From Atriophallophorus winterbourni (Eukaryota; Platyhelminthes; Trematoda; Plagiorchiida; Microphallidae), in assembly GCA_013407085.1 (NCBI GenBank), contig JACCGJ010019399.1, forward strand, positions 1 to 64,000: a stretch of 64,000 bases of DNA, given 5' to 3'. The notes beneath the pieces are model-generated. The model searched no databases, was not told the origin of the DNA, and saw nothing but the letters and a program-made list of their open reading frames with translations. Position numbers and translations under genes: made by a program. This document shows positions 22,201 to 31,289 of this stretch, one piece after another (the first letter of the stretch is position 1; every line of letters begins with the position of its first letter).

Positions 22201-25200
22201 CACGTAGCAGATAAATTCGAATGATGCCCATCACCAATTTTCAGCCATGCATGAATTAACACAGACAAAGTGCCGCGCAGGCAAAGGCTGCATGTGGGCT
22301 AAGATACTGTCAGGTTGCCCAGGCCTAGAACATTTTGCTTCCAGAGAGAAGTGTCACTGGTGATGTTATCTAGTTTGATGACTAAGCGTCCGCAATCAAC
22401 CATACCAACTTGGTGAAAACTATGAACTACACTACCTTACCTGAACTATAAGTATTCAACCTTGGATACAAAATAGTCCTGAATATACAATCTCCACATA
22501 TTTCGCTGTATGCCTTTAATTTCCTTCAAACGATGTTTTTTCTTTCATTTTAGGTACGCATTTCTTCAGTTTCGCAATCAACACGAAATGACGTCAGCTC
22601 ATCGCGTGCTATCGGGAAAACTGCTCAACGGTAAACCCATCAAGGTTTCTATTTCCACGCCGCAAGCGCGTCCCGATAAACCCGAATGGGTCGACCCAGA
22701 ACATCGCCAAATGTCGGATTTCGTTTGGAACACTTTGTTCGTGGCACATTTACCCAGAGCGACGACACGGCCGGACCTCGCTCAAGTGTTTCGCAAAGCC
22801 TCCTCGATTAAGATGCCAACGTTTGATGATGGTTCTTGTAAAGGGTGGGTCGGTTGTCGAGGTTTTGTTTTGTTTCGCATTAATGCTTAAGATTCACACA
22901 TTCATACCATCCATTCTATGTTTGTCTGAAGGTGAAATTTTCCGATCAAGACTGCGTTTTGTCTTTACAACACCCGAATGTTTTAAATTGTTTTTTTCAC
23001 GCTACTACAACTGCGTCGCCCACTCTAGCTAGTCATATCTTATTCCACTAGATCTATTCAACGATGAAATCGGCCTTTAGGTAGGCGCGCTTGAGGTACA
23101 AAGTCGTTTGTCAAACAGACCTGAAAGCTCTTGTCGTTGACGAGATTAAAACTAGCTCTCGACCTTCCATCAAAGAAGCATAGGGTGACGCGTCATCTTT
23201 AAGCTGAAGGGGACCAGGGAATGCTTTCGTTCGCTCCCAACGGGCCAACATCTGCTGGACTTTATGATGCTGTAAACGGTGTGTTACCCATGAAGGTAAA
23301 TCACAAGCTCCCGACGATTTGATCATCATCTGTGTATATGCACGGATGTGCAATCATACAGTACTTCTGTGACCATACATATATTATGATCCTTATATAT
23401 GTATATCTGCATTTATGGATAATGTGTATGCATGCAATCATGAAAAGTGCTACGCAGTTCCATAGCGGGTAACTTGTGTTGCGATGCGATGAAAATGTGT
23501 CAGTGTCTAAAGCGTGTCTCTAGTTATCTCAATCACACAGCACCATTACTGCTCCATTGCACGATCCCTGATGTTCCGGTTCAAATATCATTTCCTTGCT
23601 CTAATGCGTTTACCAACCAACCTCTCCTTGCTCCCGTTCAACATGTATAAACGTGATTCTGCTTCCATGTGGTTATCAACTAAGAAGCTGGTTTCACCGG
23701 TAGTCGTTCTAGATTATTTAACCGTTACTTTGTTATTCTGTCTTGGTCTGGGCGGTCTGACATTATCTTGGCCCACGTGCAGTCTTTGACTGTGCGACAC
23801 TTTGCCTGGATCAAGCTTGTGCTTTCATACATACATACATATTTTGTAAGCCTATCCTTACCGAAGCACATCTTTGTATTTGTCTTACCGTCCATCCTTC
23901 AGCACTTGTTTCCTCACCTACAAATCACCACAACTGGCTTTACGGGCGTTTGAGACACGACATCGGGCGTACATTCGTGGCTCACCGATTTACGTGAATT
24001 TCGCTCTGAAACAGGCCGTAAAGGTAACCGTTTGATTGGTTGTTATGATTTTCCCGTATTCCATTCAAGCTTTCTTCTCATGCGTTGTAACCCGTTCTCT
24101 CACTGGGACCCTATTTCGTTTCATCGAGCCAAAATAATCCTCCACCCATGTTTATCGTCTCCTTTATAATTTATACTTCGCTTCATACGCTACCTTCAGT
24201 CATATTCGCCAAATAAACAACAATCTGTTTTCGCGGCTGTACTGGCGTCGTAATTGCAAAATGCTCTTCAAGATTCTACCACTGTTGGAATAGCACAGCG
24301 ATTTGCGGTACTTTCGTGAACCGGATCGTTAACGCTGTTATAACTAGAGGTTTACCCACAGCGAATTGCGTCGGAGTATGCCATTGTAGTTATCTCTATA
24401 TTTGTATGGGCAATCTGACATTATTTCAACCCACATGCTCCTCGTCAGATTTTGTCTAACTCCATTTTTTGTGATTTCATACATAAGTGTATACATGCAT
24501 ACATAGACCGCATACGCACGCATACGGGCATCTTTATGGTTACTTAACGAATACATTTTAAGGTAAAGAAAAGCTCATTTGCATGTATCTCCAGCACACA
24601 CACACCCCACGACCGGTTTCGTTCTGTTTGCACTCATTAGGTAGGGACAGTAAGATCAGGATCCGCATGCGCTTGAAACAGTGGAAGAATGGTAAACAAG
24701 TTGCGCTTGTATCCCACTATTGGGTAAGGTTGGGCTCATGTAATTGAACAGGTTGGTCGTACCAACCTTATCCATCAGTGGCATACAAGCGCAACTTGTT
24801 TACCATTCTTCCACTGTTTCAAACGCATGCGGATCCTGATCTTACTGTCACTACCTGATGAGTGCAAACACCACGAAACCGGTCGTGGGGAGTGTGTGTG
24901 ATGGAGATGCATACAAATGAGCTTTTTTATTCATGGTCATGGGTTTTAAACCCAGTCTACATTTTTTATTCATGGTCATGGGTTTTAAACCCAGTCTACA
25001 TGAGTGGGGGCTCATGCGATTGAACAGGTTGGTCGTACCAACCTTACCCAACAGTGGCATACAAGCACAACTTGTTCACTTTAAAGTAATTTAAATAGCA
25101 ACGTTGAACTTTCTTTTGGTCGTTTTTGATCAACAATGTAGGGATAGCACGTTGTCCTTTCCTGATGCGCGCTAGACGGCATCGTGACTGTTGTTCAAAC

Positions 25201-28200
25201 GGCGCGTTTCCCCACCTACATGTGTTCATCATGTGATCAGTCGGTAGAACGGACTCGACCCTGTCAATCTAACTGACACTCTCCCCAAAGCTCGACAGTT
25301 TATTGTTCTGTGTTTTTGACGTCTGATGAGTGCAAACAGCAGGTAGCCAGTAAGAGGAACGAGTGGTATAGTTGTTGATTCTTATTGAGAATCAAGGAAA
25401 TTCCCCAATATGGAGTTACGCGCAAAATCCCAGGTATTTAGAACCAACGAGGATTTGTCAACAAAAGCGGTACTATATTGAGGCAATCAAAATAACGGAA
25501 AAACATACCTCAATTATTGGGTTAACCGGGTTAGATCCGGGTCAATATCAAAAACAGTATCGAGCACGTATCACGTTACGCACACGAGTCCAAACCAAAA
25601 ATAGCGCGGTCAAAATGGAGACAATTATTCAAAGAGAAAGAGTAAAACAAAAGTGCAGTAGGAAACGAGAAGAAATAGGAGTGTTTGGATTTCACAATTC
25701 ACATGAAATATTACAAATAGATATTGGAAGGTAAAAGGATCCAACACCGCCCCCCAAAGCCACCTTGGCTTTCTAACTATTATCACCTTCCAAAAACCAT
25801 ACTCGGCGTATATCTCGTTTAAGCTTTCCATCTGCAGTGCGATGCAATACTTTACGCAAATGTCCGTCTGCATCCGATATGATAGCCTTTTTCCACGAAC
25901 CGCGCGATGCATTCTCGTTCTGGCAGAGAACATAGTCACCGACAGCAAACCCACTCCTGTAATGCTGTTAGTTAAATCAGGACCATAAGTAGATAGACGC
26001 TTGGTACCGACAACAACCGGAGACAGAAGACCCGCTTTCTTCGAATTCGTCGGCGATGCTGAAGACATAGCTTTCACACAGGAAACAGCAACATCATCGT
26101 CACTCGAATCAGAGTCCGAACTCGACGCGGCAGCACGCTTCGATCCAGCGGCACCAGTTAACGGAGATTCTTTGGCTAACGGGGGCGTCGCTTTCGCGGA
26201 CAACGCTGCAACCTTTGCATTTCCTGCAGCAACCACTGGAACATCATCGTCCCTCGAATCAGAACTCGACGTAGCATTACGTTTCGAACCGGAACCAGAT
26301 AAACAAGCACTCTTAACAATCACGTTGACTTTCGATATTATATTTTATCTTGTATGGACATGGACAGTGTACTGCGATCGCGATTCTCGGAAAATTCACT
26401 TTCAAACAATTTCAAGATATCCTCGTTTATGTCTCTTTGGGTGTTGAGGCAATTTATCGACGCTCTATGCCCGACTGTCGACGTAGGACCAATAATTGTC
26501 CATCCCAATGGTGTCAAATGTGCGAATGGTTGTTTTGGCTTACCGAGCCGCTGCTGTAATACCCAGTGTACTTCTGGAACATTAACTCCCAATAAAATAC
26601 GAACCGTTTTATCCGGAATGCGAGTTAACTTGACGTCTGATAAGTGACTCAATTGCGTCAATAATGATTCTTCGGGAATTGTCACCTTTTTAACGGGAAG
26701 AGAATCCATCACGTACGCCTGATCAACATCAACTTTGGTGCCATCATACAGAGATTGAATGACAAATGACGTGATGGCAGTTTTTTGCTTGCGTGTACCA
26801 TGCACTGAGGTAACGTCAACATAGGCTGGCGCACCTGACAGCCCTAATTCCTCGGCTAAGTCAGCTGTCACCAATGTCGCATCCGACCCGTTATCCAGAA
26901 GTGCATTCGTAAGAACTACTCCGTTCGGACCTACTACCCTCACTGCAATGATGGACAAGAAACTGCTACATCTTTGAGTGCTTGTCGAATTAATCTTCAT
27001 TGCGTATTCACGCTGAACGGTACGATGTAAGAGCAGGTGATGTTTACCCTTACAACCATCTTTCCCACATCCAGAAGCTTGTCTGCAGTCAGCTGCTATG
27101 TGGTTTGCTTGAAAGCAGTTGAAGCAGAGTTTAGACATCTTAAGTCTGTTAATCCTTTCAGCATAAGACAGACTGCCGAACGATGTACAATTTTGTAGCG
27201 CATGTGTCATGGAGCAGTGGGCATCGCGATGACTCAATGACATTCAATCGAATTCTTCGAGTATTCGCATGTGTCAGTGGACCAGCCTTCGCTTCACGCC
27301 CACTAGCTAAAGCACCGAAACAGCTAGTAGCCATTGAGACTTGTCTCTCCAAGAAACGAACTAAGTCCCCAAAGGTGGGCTCTCCGTCAAATCGAATGAT
27401 TTCATCAACGCACTCAGCCCACTTGTAACGCAAATGTTTGGGTAAGCGCTCGACAATTAACTTCAAATTTGTCGTATTGTTTAGTTCGCTCAAGCGATTC
27501 AACTGTCCAAGAGCAAGCTCGCAATTGCGCAGTCTGCGTGTCAGGTTTCGAAGCGAACCGATGTCATTCTGATTAATGATGTCGCCATTGAGAATCTCTT
27601 TCAAAAATGACTGGACGATATCATGTGGGCGACCGAATTCCGTCTTAAGGATGCGTCGGGCTTGACAATATCCTTCACTATCTGGGAGGTAAACACAATG
27701 TTCAATAGCGTCCTTTGCAGAACCACTGCAGTAATGTAATAAATACATTAATTTGCGGTTATCATTAGAAACGCGGTCTTCGATGGTCATCTCAAAGGCT
27801 TTGACGAATTTGCAGAATTCCATCGGATTACCATCGAACTTATCTATGTCTATCCTAGGTAATCCATCTCCACGCATGTCAGAATACCGCGTCGAACCAG
27901 ATGCGTTCATCGGCATCTCACGTAACGCTGCGTTACTCAAAACAGGACATTCGTTCCCGGATTTAGATGAGTGCAATGGACTTGGAGCATGTTTACGCAT
28001 TAGGATCGGGTCGATTTCATTATCGCCTTTGATATCATCGAAAGAATCGAAATCGTGCATCATATTCCGCTTCGCCTCTAGGCTGTGTCTACAAATATCC
28101 AGCTCCTTCAATTTAATGGCTATTTCATCCTCGTATATTTCTTTAGCCAATTTTCGACGGCGTTCCTTATGATCATCAAACGCTCTAGATTCAACACCTT

Positions 28201-29442
28201 TACCATCACCTAAGCTAGGAGGACGGTGCTGGACAGGTAAAGTTAAAATAGCAGAGTTTAAAGGCAAATTATTAAAATTATCGTTCGAGGAAGGTATACG
28301 TATGGGAGTATGCAGGGATTTATCAGGAGAATTATTAAACATAGTAGAAAGTTCAAAAACGGGATCGGGGTTTAAAATAACGTCATCGAATTCGTTAGAC
28401 GACTTGCCAGTCCTCGTTCTAGGCATATTTGAAGATGATATTCTCCGTCGTGTGAACCAAATGTAGAGCCAAAAATCCAGCGATGATCGAAGGATTGTCC
28501 ACGCAATAAAGGTAATTGAGTACTGTTGATTCTTATTGAGAATCAAGGAAATTCCCCAATATGGAGTTACGCGCAAAATCCCAGGTATTTAGAACCAACG
28601 AGGATTTGTCAACAAAAGCGGTACTATATTGAGGCAATCAAAATAAAGGAAAAACATACCTCAATTATTGGGTTAACCGGGTTAGATCCGGGTCAATATC
28701 AAAAACAGTATCGAGCACGTATCACGTTACGCACACGAGTCCAAACCAAAAATAGCGCGGTCAAAATGGAGACAATTATTCAAAGAGAAAGAGTAAAACA
28801 AAAGTGCAGTAGGAAACGAGAAGAAATAGGAGTGTTTGGATTTCACAATTCACATGAAATATTACAAATAGATATTGGAAGGTAAAAGGATCCAACAATA
28901 GTACACTTTTCAAATTGTTTTGTTTTGGGCCTTAATCATCTACTTTTGCTTGGACCTTTAGGCAAGTTTCTTTATTCACATTATATTTGTCGGTGTAATA
29001 ATGTTAGTGAAATCTGAACGTCTGTAAGTAGTATTTACAGCAGTTAGGTTCATGGCTTTCGTTTTTTTTTCAGGAAATGGAATCTACCCCCGAAGTCGCA
29101 ATGGCTACTACAATTGAGTCAACACCTAGCGTCCCAACGTCTAGCCCTCCCAAACAAAAACATCCTCCGCTAGCTGCCGAGGATGATGTTGAGTTCACCA
29201 TCGACCGTGTCGCACTCACTTCCACATCCTCGTCTATTCCACAGAAGCATCCGAAACAAGCCCCAGCTGCGACGATCAACCCGCCAAAAATGATGCAGAA
29301 ATATCAACTGAAGCACAAGGCCGAAAAGTCCGGTTCGTTATCCGCGTTGGAACTATTGCTCCGCCCGCCCGCGTCCAAGCCAAAACACGCGAAGAAATCC
29401 AAGCGCCTCACGAAGCGCGGGAAACCAAGCAAGCATCGTTAG
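13183..29442 (+). CDS. Two-RRM RNA-binding protein, 9 coding exons, 432 aa
   Basis: Exons 13183-13219, 13260-13345, 14515-14565, 16123-16242, 18310-18412, 19771-19891, 22554-22844, 23903-24023 and 29074-29442 total 1299 nt. They join through GT-AG introns with all phases matching and no internal stop. The protein has a Lys/Arg-rich N-terminus (residues 14-100) and a first RRM at about 135-205 (RNP2-like TTLKLQPIP, RNP1-like RYAFLQF). A second RRM follows at 232-306 (RNP2 TLFVAHLP, RNP1 KGTCFLTYK), then a Ser/Thr/Pro-rich segment and a very basic C-terminus ending KRLTKRGKPSKHR. Two RRMs with basic tails suggest a nuclear, probably nucleolar, RNA-binding role in ribosome biogenesis (compare RBM34 or nucleolin-type proteins), but orthology is not established. 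Introns grow from 40 nt to 5 kb and are filled with SINEs, LINEs and a BEL element. Confidence 0.85.
13260..13345 (+). CDS. RRM gene exon 2, basic region
   Basis: Acceptor AAAAATTAG and donor GTTTGT. It encodes a Lys/Gln-rich helix-like stretch (LLKRKQKQQAKSKLEEVI) and ends in phase 0. Confidence 0.8.
13523..13616 (+). mobile_element. R1 SINE 3' module
   Basis: From GGCTTGGGCAACCAGACAGT to GGGCTTGTGCTTTCATGTAT, with substitutions and a worn tail. It lies in intron 2 of the RRM gene. Confidence 0.65.
13720..13772 (+). mobile_element. R1 SINE 5' head fragment
   Basis: CACGGATGTGCAATCGTGCA and the following CTTCTGTGCTG match the first 50 bases of full-length R1. Confidence 0.7.
14515..14565 (+). 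CDS. RRM gene exon 3 (51 nt)
   Basis: A small phase-0 exon between CTTGTAG and GTAAAC. It encodes a 17-residue acidic segment (AIEETPCESVSDAHANQ). Its frame agrees with both neighbours. Confidence 0.7.
14783..15028 (+). repeat. R2 repeat, single copy
   Basis: It follows the R2 unit defined at 39740-39973: GTAGGGACAGTAGGATCAGG, ATCCGCATGTGCTTGAAAC, ACCAACCTGTTCAACCACA, and a GGGGTTTAAACCCATGATC box. It lies in intron 3 of the RRM gene. Confidence 0.75.
15590..16078 (+). mobile_element. Full-length R1 SINE split by a second R1
   Basis: The plus-oriented R1 occupies 15590-15697 and 15943-16078 (tail ATACCATAACATACC). It is interrupted by a minus-oriented R1 at 15698-15929. Confidence 0.85.
15698..15929 (-). 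mobile_element. Full-length R1 SINE nested in another R1
   Basis: The inserted copy runs from a GTATGTATG tail to the ATCCGTGCA head. It is flanked by CTGGAGTCTCACT at 15685-15697 and TTGGAGTCTTACT at 15930-15942, an 11/13 target duplication. This defines both ends of the element. Confidence 0.85.
16123..16242 (+). CDS. RRM gene exon 4, Lys-rich
   Basis: Acceptor TTCCGTTCAG and donor GTAACG, phase 0 to 0. It encodes a strongly basic segment (KLTTAQKKRLKRKQAKAF, KRPKREKK) that resembles a nuclear or nucleolar localisation signal. Confidence 0.85.
16676..16909 (+). mobile_element. Full-length R1 SINE
   Basis: Head TGCACGGATGTGCAATCGTG to tail CATACCATCATACCATACC, with about 15 bases lost in the middle (GATTGACCAGAGCTGC). 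It lies in intron 4 of the RRM gene. Confidence 0.85.
17205..17347 (-). mobile_element. R1 SINE, partial
   Basis: ATGTATGTATGTAT tail, the R1 3' module and part of the middle (GTGAGACTCCAGTG). The head is missing. Confidence 0.75.
17697..17765 (-). repeat. RTE-like LINE 5'-end fragment
   Basis: TAGTTGTATGCGGGCTGGGA and the worn sequence after it match the 5' ends seen at 9520-9565 and 57844-57895. Confidence 0.5.
18310..18412 (+). CDS. RRM gene exon 5
   Basis: Acceptor CGTGCACAG and donor GTGAGA, phase 0 to 1. It encodes the linker ahead of the first RRM (KTTGFVSSLDTDEKKLEAV). Confidence 0.8.
18765..19165 (+). mobile_element. RTE-like LINE 3' end, degenerate
   Basis: It parallels 11895-12320 (GTCACATGGCATAGACAG, CGAGCGGAGTGACGAGGAA, GCATGTTCCATTCGAGGTGT) with many indels. 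It lies in intron 5 of the RRM gene, sense orientation. Confidence 0.75.
19261..19500 (+). mobile_element. Full-length R1 SINE, moderately diverged
   Basis: Head-like ATGGATGCGCAATAGTAGAG, middle GCTAACACCGTGCTAAATTG and tail TTTCATACATACATACCATA. The tail mixes ATAC and ATACC units. Confidence 0.8.
19771..19891 (+). CDS. RRM gene exon 6, first half of RRM1
   Basis: Acceptor GTCGTTTCAG and donor GTAAGT, phase 1 to 2. Of the open frames, only the one set by exon 5 gives RRM-like sequence (TTLKLQPIP, then LLKDLCPLAVSIRIPEKNG). Confidence 0.85.
20115..21845 (-). mobile_element. RTE-like LINE with endonuclease, RT mostly deleted
   Basis: The minus strand reads an AP endonuclease domain at 21845-21421 (LQETRLPDTGTL, then CVVVLGDINARVGADYES, the GD-N-A block). 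A linker region follows at 21183-20695 (HRIDATRMCELNLPAL), then the first RT motifs at 20340-20210 (VFIDLTKAFD, SREGLFKIL). The rest of RT is absent: sequence passes directly into the family 3' end (ACCGGTGAGTG, with a GATGATGAAGAAG tail at 20170-20115). Several frame breaks are present. It lies antisense in intron 6 of the RRM gene. A relative at 44730-46025 retains the endonuclease end and linker. Confidence 0.8.
22262..22330 (-). mobile_element. R1 SINE, short form
   Basis: ACAAAGTGCCGCGCAGGCAA through GTTGCCCAGGCCTAGA. The tail has been lost, and the right end again stops at the CCTAGA boundary. Confidence 0.7.
22554..22844 (+). CDS. RRM gene exon 7, RRM1 end and RRM2 start
   Basis: Acceptor CATTTTAG and donor GTGGGT, phase 2 to 2. 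It holds RNP1 of RRM1 (YAFLQF), the end of RRM1 (GKPIKVSIS), a Pro/Asp linker and RRM2 from RNP2 (TLFVAHLP) to just before RNP1. Confidence 0.9.
23337..23372 (+). mobile_element. R1 SINE 5' head fragment
   Basis: ATGCACGGATGTGCAATCAT and ACAGTACTTCTGTG match the first 35 bases of R1. Confidence 0.65.
23737..23852 (+). mobile_element. R1 SINE, short form
   Basis: TCTGTCTTGGTCTGGGC through AAGCTTGTGCTTTCATACAT with a (CATA)n tail. It ends 50 bases before exon 8 of the RRM gene. Confidence 0.8.
23903..24023 (+). CDS. RRM gene exon 8, end of RRM2
   Basis: Acceptor CCATCCTTCAG and donor GTAACC, phase 2 to 0. It completes RNP1 (KGTCFLTYK) and the last strand (GSPIYVNFALKQ) of RRM2. Confidence 0.88.
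24393..24510 (+). mobile_element. R1 SINE short form, degenerate
   Basis: TATGGGCAATCTGACATTAT and GTGATTTCATACATAAG keep the R1 3' module outline with heavy substitution. Confidence 0.5.
24573..24935. repeat. Long palindrome built from two inverted R2 copies
   Basis: The left arm starts at AGCTCATTTGCATGTATCTC and the right arm ends GATGCATACAAATGAGCT. The arms are about 160 bases and near-complementary (both hold GATCAGGATCCGCATGCG or its complement, and CAAGTTGCGCTTGTAT). They meet around 24730-24770. RNA from either strand would fold into a long hairpin. It lies in intron 8 of the RRM gene. Confidence 0.85.
24923..25000. repeat. 39-bp tandem duplication
   Basis: Two identical 39-bp units (24923-24961 and 24962-25000), each carrying the palindrome GGGTTTTAAACCC from R2. 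They follow the large palindrome, and partial inverted R2 sequence continues to about 25080. Confidence 0.85.
25373..25746 (-). repeat. 3' LTR of the young BEL/Pao element
   Basis: TGTTGATTCT to GATCCAACA, 374 bp, preceded by ATAGT. Confidence 0.95.
25773..25955 (-). pseudogene. BEL pol C-terminal tail (DUF5641-like) remnant
   Basis: The minus strand reads VGDYVLCQNENASRGSW, then KLKRDIRRVWFLEG and a stop just inside the 3' LTR boundary. This is the domain that follows integrase in BEL/Pao pol. It is in a different frame from the Ser/Asp-rich segment upstream. Its presence shows that the element descends from a complete gag-pol ancestor by internal deletion. Confidence 0.75.
25985..26323 (-). 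other. Ser/Asp-rich repeat segment inside the BEL element
   Basis: The minus-strand ORF here contains imperfect units starting GSKR, about 46 residues apart. Each joins a Ser/Asp cluster (SSSDSRDDDV, SSSDSDSSDDDV) to an Ala/Lys/Pro-rich stretch. This resembles the acidic-serine/basic repeats of nucleolar phosphoproteins such as NOLC1 and not any BEL domain. It occupies the place of RT and integrase. It may be a captured host coding segment or a low-complexity linker of the element. Confidence 0.5.
26338..27243 (-). pseudogene. BEL gag-protease, second part (zinc knuckles and retropepsin)
   Basis: The 301-residue frame starts with the gag Cys/His knuckles (LCFNCFQANHIAADC, CGKDGCKGKHHLLLH). 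The DUF1758-type aspartic protease follows (NALLDNGSDATLV) with the conserved downstream HLTPLGWTIIGP motif. It overlaps the first gag frame at 27158-27243 in another frame, so a single-base frameshift near there separates them. It ends at 26338 ahead of the Ser/Asp segment. Confidence 0.85.
27158..28576 (-). pseudogene. BEL gag, first part (DUF1759 region)
   Basis: The 472-residue frame carries a charged N-terminal region (EDEIAIKLKEL coiled-coil-like) and the DUF1759 gag region from about residue 225 (IDKFDGNPMEFCKFVKAFE, LLHYCSG). The first residues overlap the 5' LTR, so the true start is probably the Met near 28424 (MPRTRTGKSSNEF). The frame leaves the gag sequence near 27240, where the next ORF takes over. 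Confidence 0.85.
28524..28897 (-). repeat. 5' LTR of the young BEL/Pao element
   Basis: A 374-bp direct repeat of 25373-25746, followed by ATAGT. The adjoining minus-strand bases read GTACTCAATT, as in the other BEL element. Confidence 0.95.
29074..29442 (+). CDS. RRM gene exon 9 (terminal)
   Basis: The acceptor follows a T-run (TTTTTTTTTCAG). The phase-0 exon encodes a Thr/Ser/Pro-rich segment and a basic tail ending KRGKPSKHR, then TAG at 29440-29442. No canonical AATAAA was found in the next few hundred bases. Confidence 0.85.
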   Translation, partial: EMESTPEVAMATTIESTPSVPTSSPPKQKHPPLAAEDDVEFTIDRVALTSTSSSIPQKHPKQAPAATINPPKMMQKYQLKHKAEKSGSLSALELLLRPPASKPKHAKKSKRLTKRGKPSKHR

Positions 29443-29695
29443 GTACGAGTGTCCTGCCATCCTGTGGTCATCCTTTTTATTTCCTTGATCTGCTTTTTCC
29501 GGTTAAGTGAATCCTTGCCTCTTGCTGTTCGGTATGTTTTTCACTCATGAATCACGCTTTGATGGCGATGAAAGCTTGTATTTGCTTATGCACGCGATGT
29601 TCTTGTAAGCTTTTCAATCTGTGTAGTAATGTGATCATCATTAACCTGTTGTTTGACGAACATACATTCATCACTGTCCGATCTCGATAGCTGCT
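29443..29695. other. 3' flank of the RRM gene
   Basis: No clear poly(A) signal or repeat is recognised. Confidence 0.4.
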
Positions 29696-29699
29696 TTTC

Positions 29700-29995
29700 G
29701 TAAGCATGAACAAGTCTAATGGTCTTCATCCAGGGATTCTATTGAACCAGCCCATCATTTCACATATCTTGGCTCTAGGATCACTCTGAGATACTGAGAT
29801 TTATGAGCTAATTGGCGGAGAAACTGTCATGTTATCTCCTTGAACTAACGGTGACGTGTCTCGGCTGACCATGCGGAAAAATAGAAATTTTACAAATTTG
29901 TTGTATGACAATGACATCTTTACCATCAATACACGATATGAACGGAAGCGGAATATTTTCCTTCTAAAGAGCATGTGTTGAAAAATCGTGTACAT
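29700..29995 (+). mobile_element. RTE-like LINE fragment, degenerate
   Basis: It parallels 33655-34015 (AGCATGAACAAGTCTAATG, CCATCATTTCACATATCTTG, ACGATATGAACGGAAGC) with indels. No frame survives. Confidence 0.65.
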
Positions 29996-30129
29996 GAATA
30001 ATGCGATTTTAATATTACTCTTCAGTTTATAAAGCGCTCTTTAAACGTGATCTGCATAGTTTATTTACTAAGCTACGTTCCATTTTATGTCATGTTTGGA
30101 AAACGACCGTATTCTAAAAGCATCTACTC

Positions 30130-30730
30130 CATGAAGAGTTAAGATCAGGCTGTCGACCTTTGTGCCGCATATATAGTACGAAGATTGTCATAGCCGGGGG
30201 TGGCAGTGTTTATAAAATGCTCCCATATGGCGCGCGTCTCAAATAGCCTCTGACAACCAAGTCCAGCTTCTGGCCTGCACGAGTGTCTCCCCGAGCCCGG
30301 CGGAACTGCTTCTACCAACAGGAGAATGGGTGAAGGCGAGTGACTGGCGCCTGAAAACCAGCTTGCTTCGGACAGACGGAGCTCGTTAGCCTGGGAGGGC
30401 ATTTCATCTAAGGTAAGGAAAACCCTGATTTTAAACCTCCGCTGCCTTGCGGGAAAGGCTTCGGGAGAAAACTGAATAAAAACCTGGAACAGAGTCTGGT
30501 AGACGGTTAGTTGGTGCACACAACCTCTTTCTAGCAACTACTAGCAGCCTTGCAGGTCGCACTTGGTTGGGCAAAGGCTAAAGAAGATGACTCGAACAAT
30601 GCCGAGTAGTGCTGGGGACGCCGCTTTGTACCCAAATTCCCGAGAATCTTCATTGAAGCCGACCCATCCTCCAGGAGGAGATGGTCGCACACAAGAAAGG
30701 GAAAGATAGTATGAAGGCCTTTGTAAAAGA
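30130..30730 (+). mobile_element. Probable LINE 5' UTR segment
   Basis: This GC-richer block contains GCCTTGCGGGAAAGGCTTCG, the reverse complement of the 57720-57780 block in the 5' leader of the LINE at 54612-57890. No credible ORF is present. A second shared block lies at 31150-31235. Confidence 0.5.
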
Positions 30731-31140
30731 AACAATATGAAAGCTATCGGTGTTTACATTTCGAGTTGAAAAGAACTTCCTATTAACCGCTCTTATTAAA
30801 TGCGGAAAGAAGCACTGTACGCCTCTCGGCTGCTGAGGGTAGATATCGTCGATCGACGGATTATAGCTAATTGTTGCTAACACTGTGGTAGCTTTCACAA
30901 TTGATATTGCATTTCATTATCTCACCGTCAGTGTATCTCTTGCAAGCAGAGCTTAATTCATATTAAATTCTTTCTATATCACCACTTCTCATGCCCTCAC
31001 CGAAATTTTCCGCTTTCAGATTCCTCTGTTTTCCACTGTACAACTTTCATTGAAATAAAATCTTCACTCTGGTATGCCCATTCGTTCTGTGCTTTTCTAT
31101 TGGTTACTTCGCATTAATTTTAACGAACCAGCAAATATCT

Positions 31141-31237
31141 GTGAGTAGGTTTGAGAAAATTCTATGAAGAATTTTGGAAATAGTACACAAGTGATATCCC
31201 CAGAACCACTTGATGATTCCTCGAGTACACCTCTGTA
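31141..31237 (-). repeat. LINE 5'-leader-like repeat
   Basis: ATAGTACACAAGTGATATC and CTCGAGTACACCTCT match 57543-57603 in the same plus-strand reading. Confidence 0.55.
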
Positions 31238-31289
31238 ATGAATTTCATTATACTGAATTAAATAAAACTACCAACCCAAGAGTAGAAGT

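Larger units (their letters stand above)
25373..28897 (-). mobile_element. Young BEL/Pao LTR retrotransposon, internally deleted
   Basis: Two 374-bp LTRs (25373-25746 and 28524-28897) differ at one visible position (C at 25494, A in the partner). Both begin TGTTG and end CAACA. The element is flanked by a perfect 5-bp target duplication ATAGT (25368-25372 and 28898-28902), typical of BEL/Pao. On the minus strand it encodes a gag region, zinc knuckles, a protease, a Ser/Asp-rich repeat and the DUF5641-type tail of BEL pol; RT, RNase H and most of integrase are missing. It sits antisense in the last intron of the RRM gene. The near-identical LTRs indicate a recent insertion. Confidence 0.95.

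Noticed and set aside
25372..25734. Plus-strand ORFs of about 120 residues in both BEL LTRs (also 28526-28885)
   Set aside because: Two nearly identical copies lie exactly inside the LTRs, antisense to the element, with no recognisable domain. They are probably chance ORFs in LTR sequence.
26001..26447. 148-residue plus-strand ORF in the BEL element
   Set aside because: It is the antisense shadow of the Ser/Asp-rich segment and the end of the protease frame.
30145..30537. 130-residue minus-strand ORF in a GC-richer block
   Set aside because: The block matches untranslated LINE leader sequence in the other orientation; no protein features.
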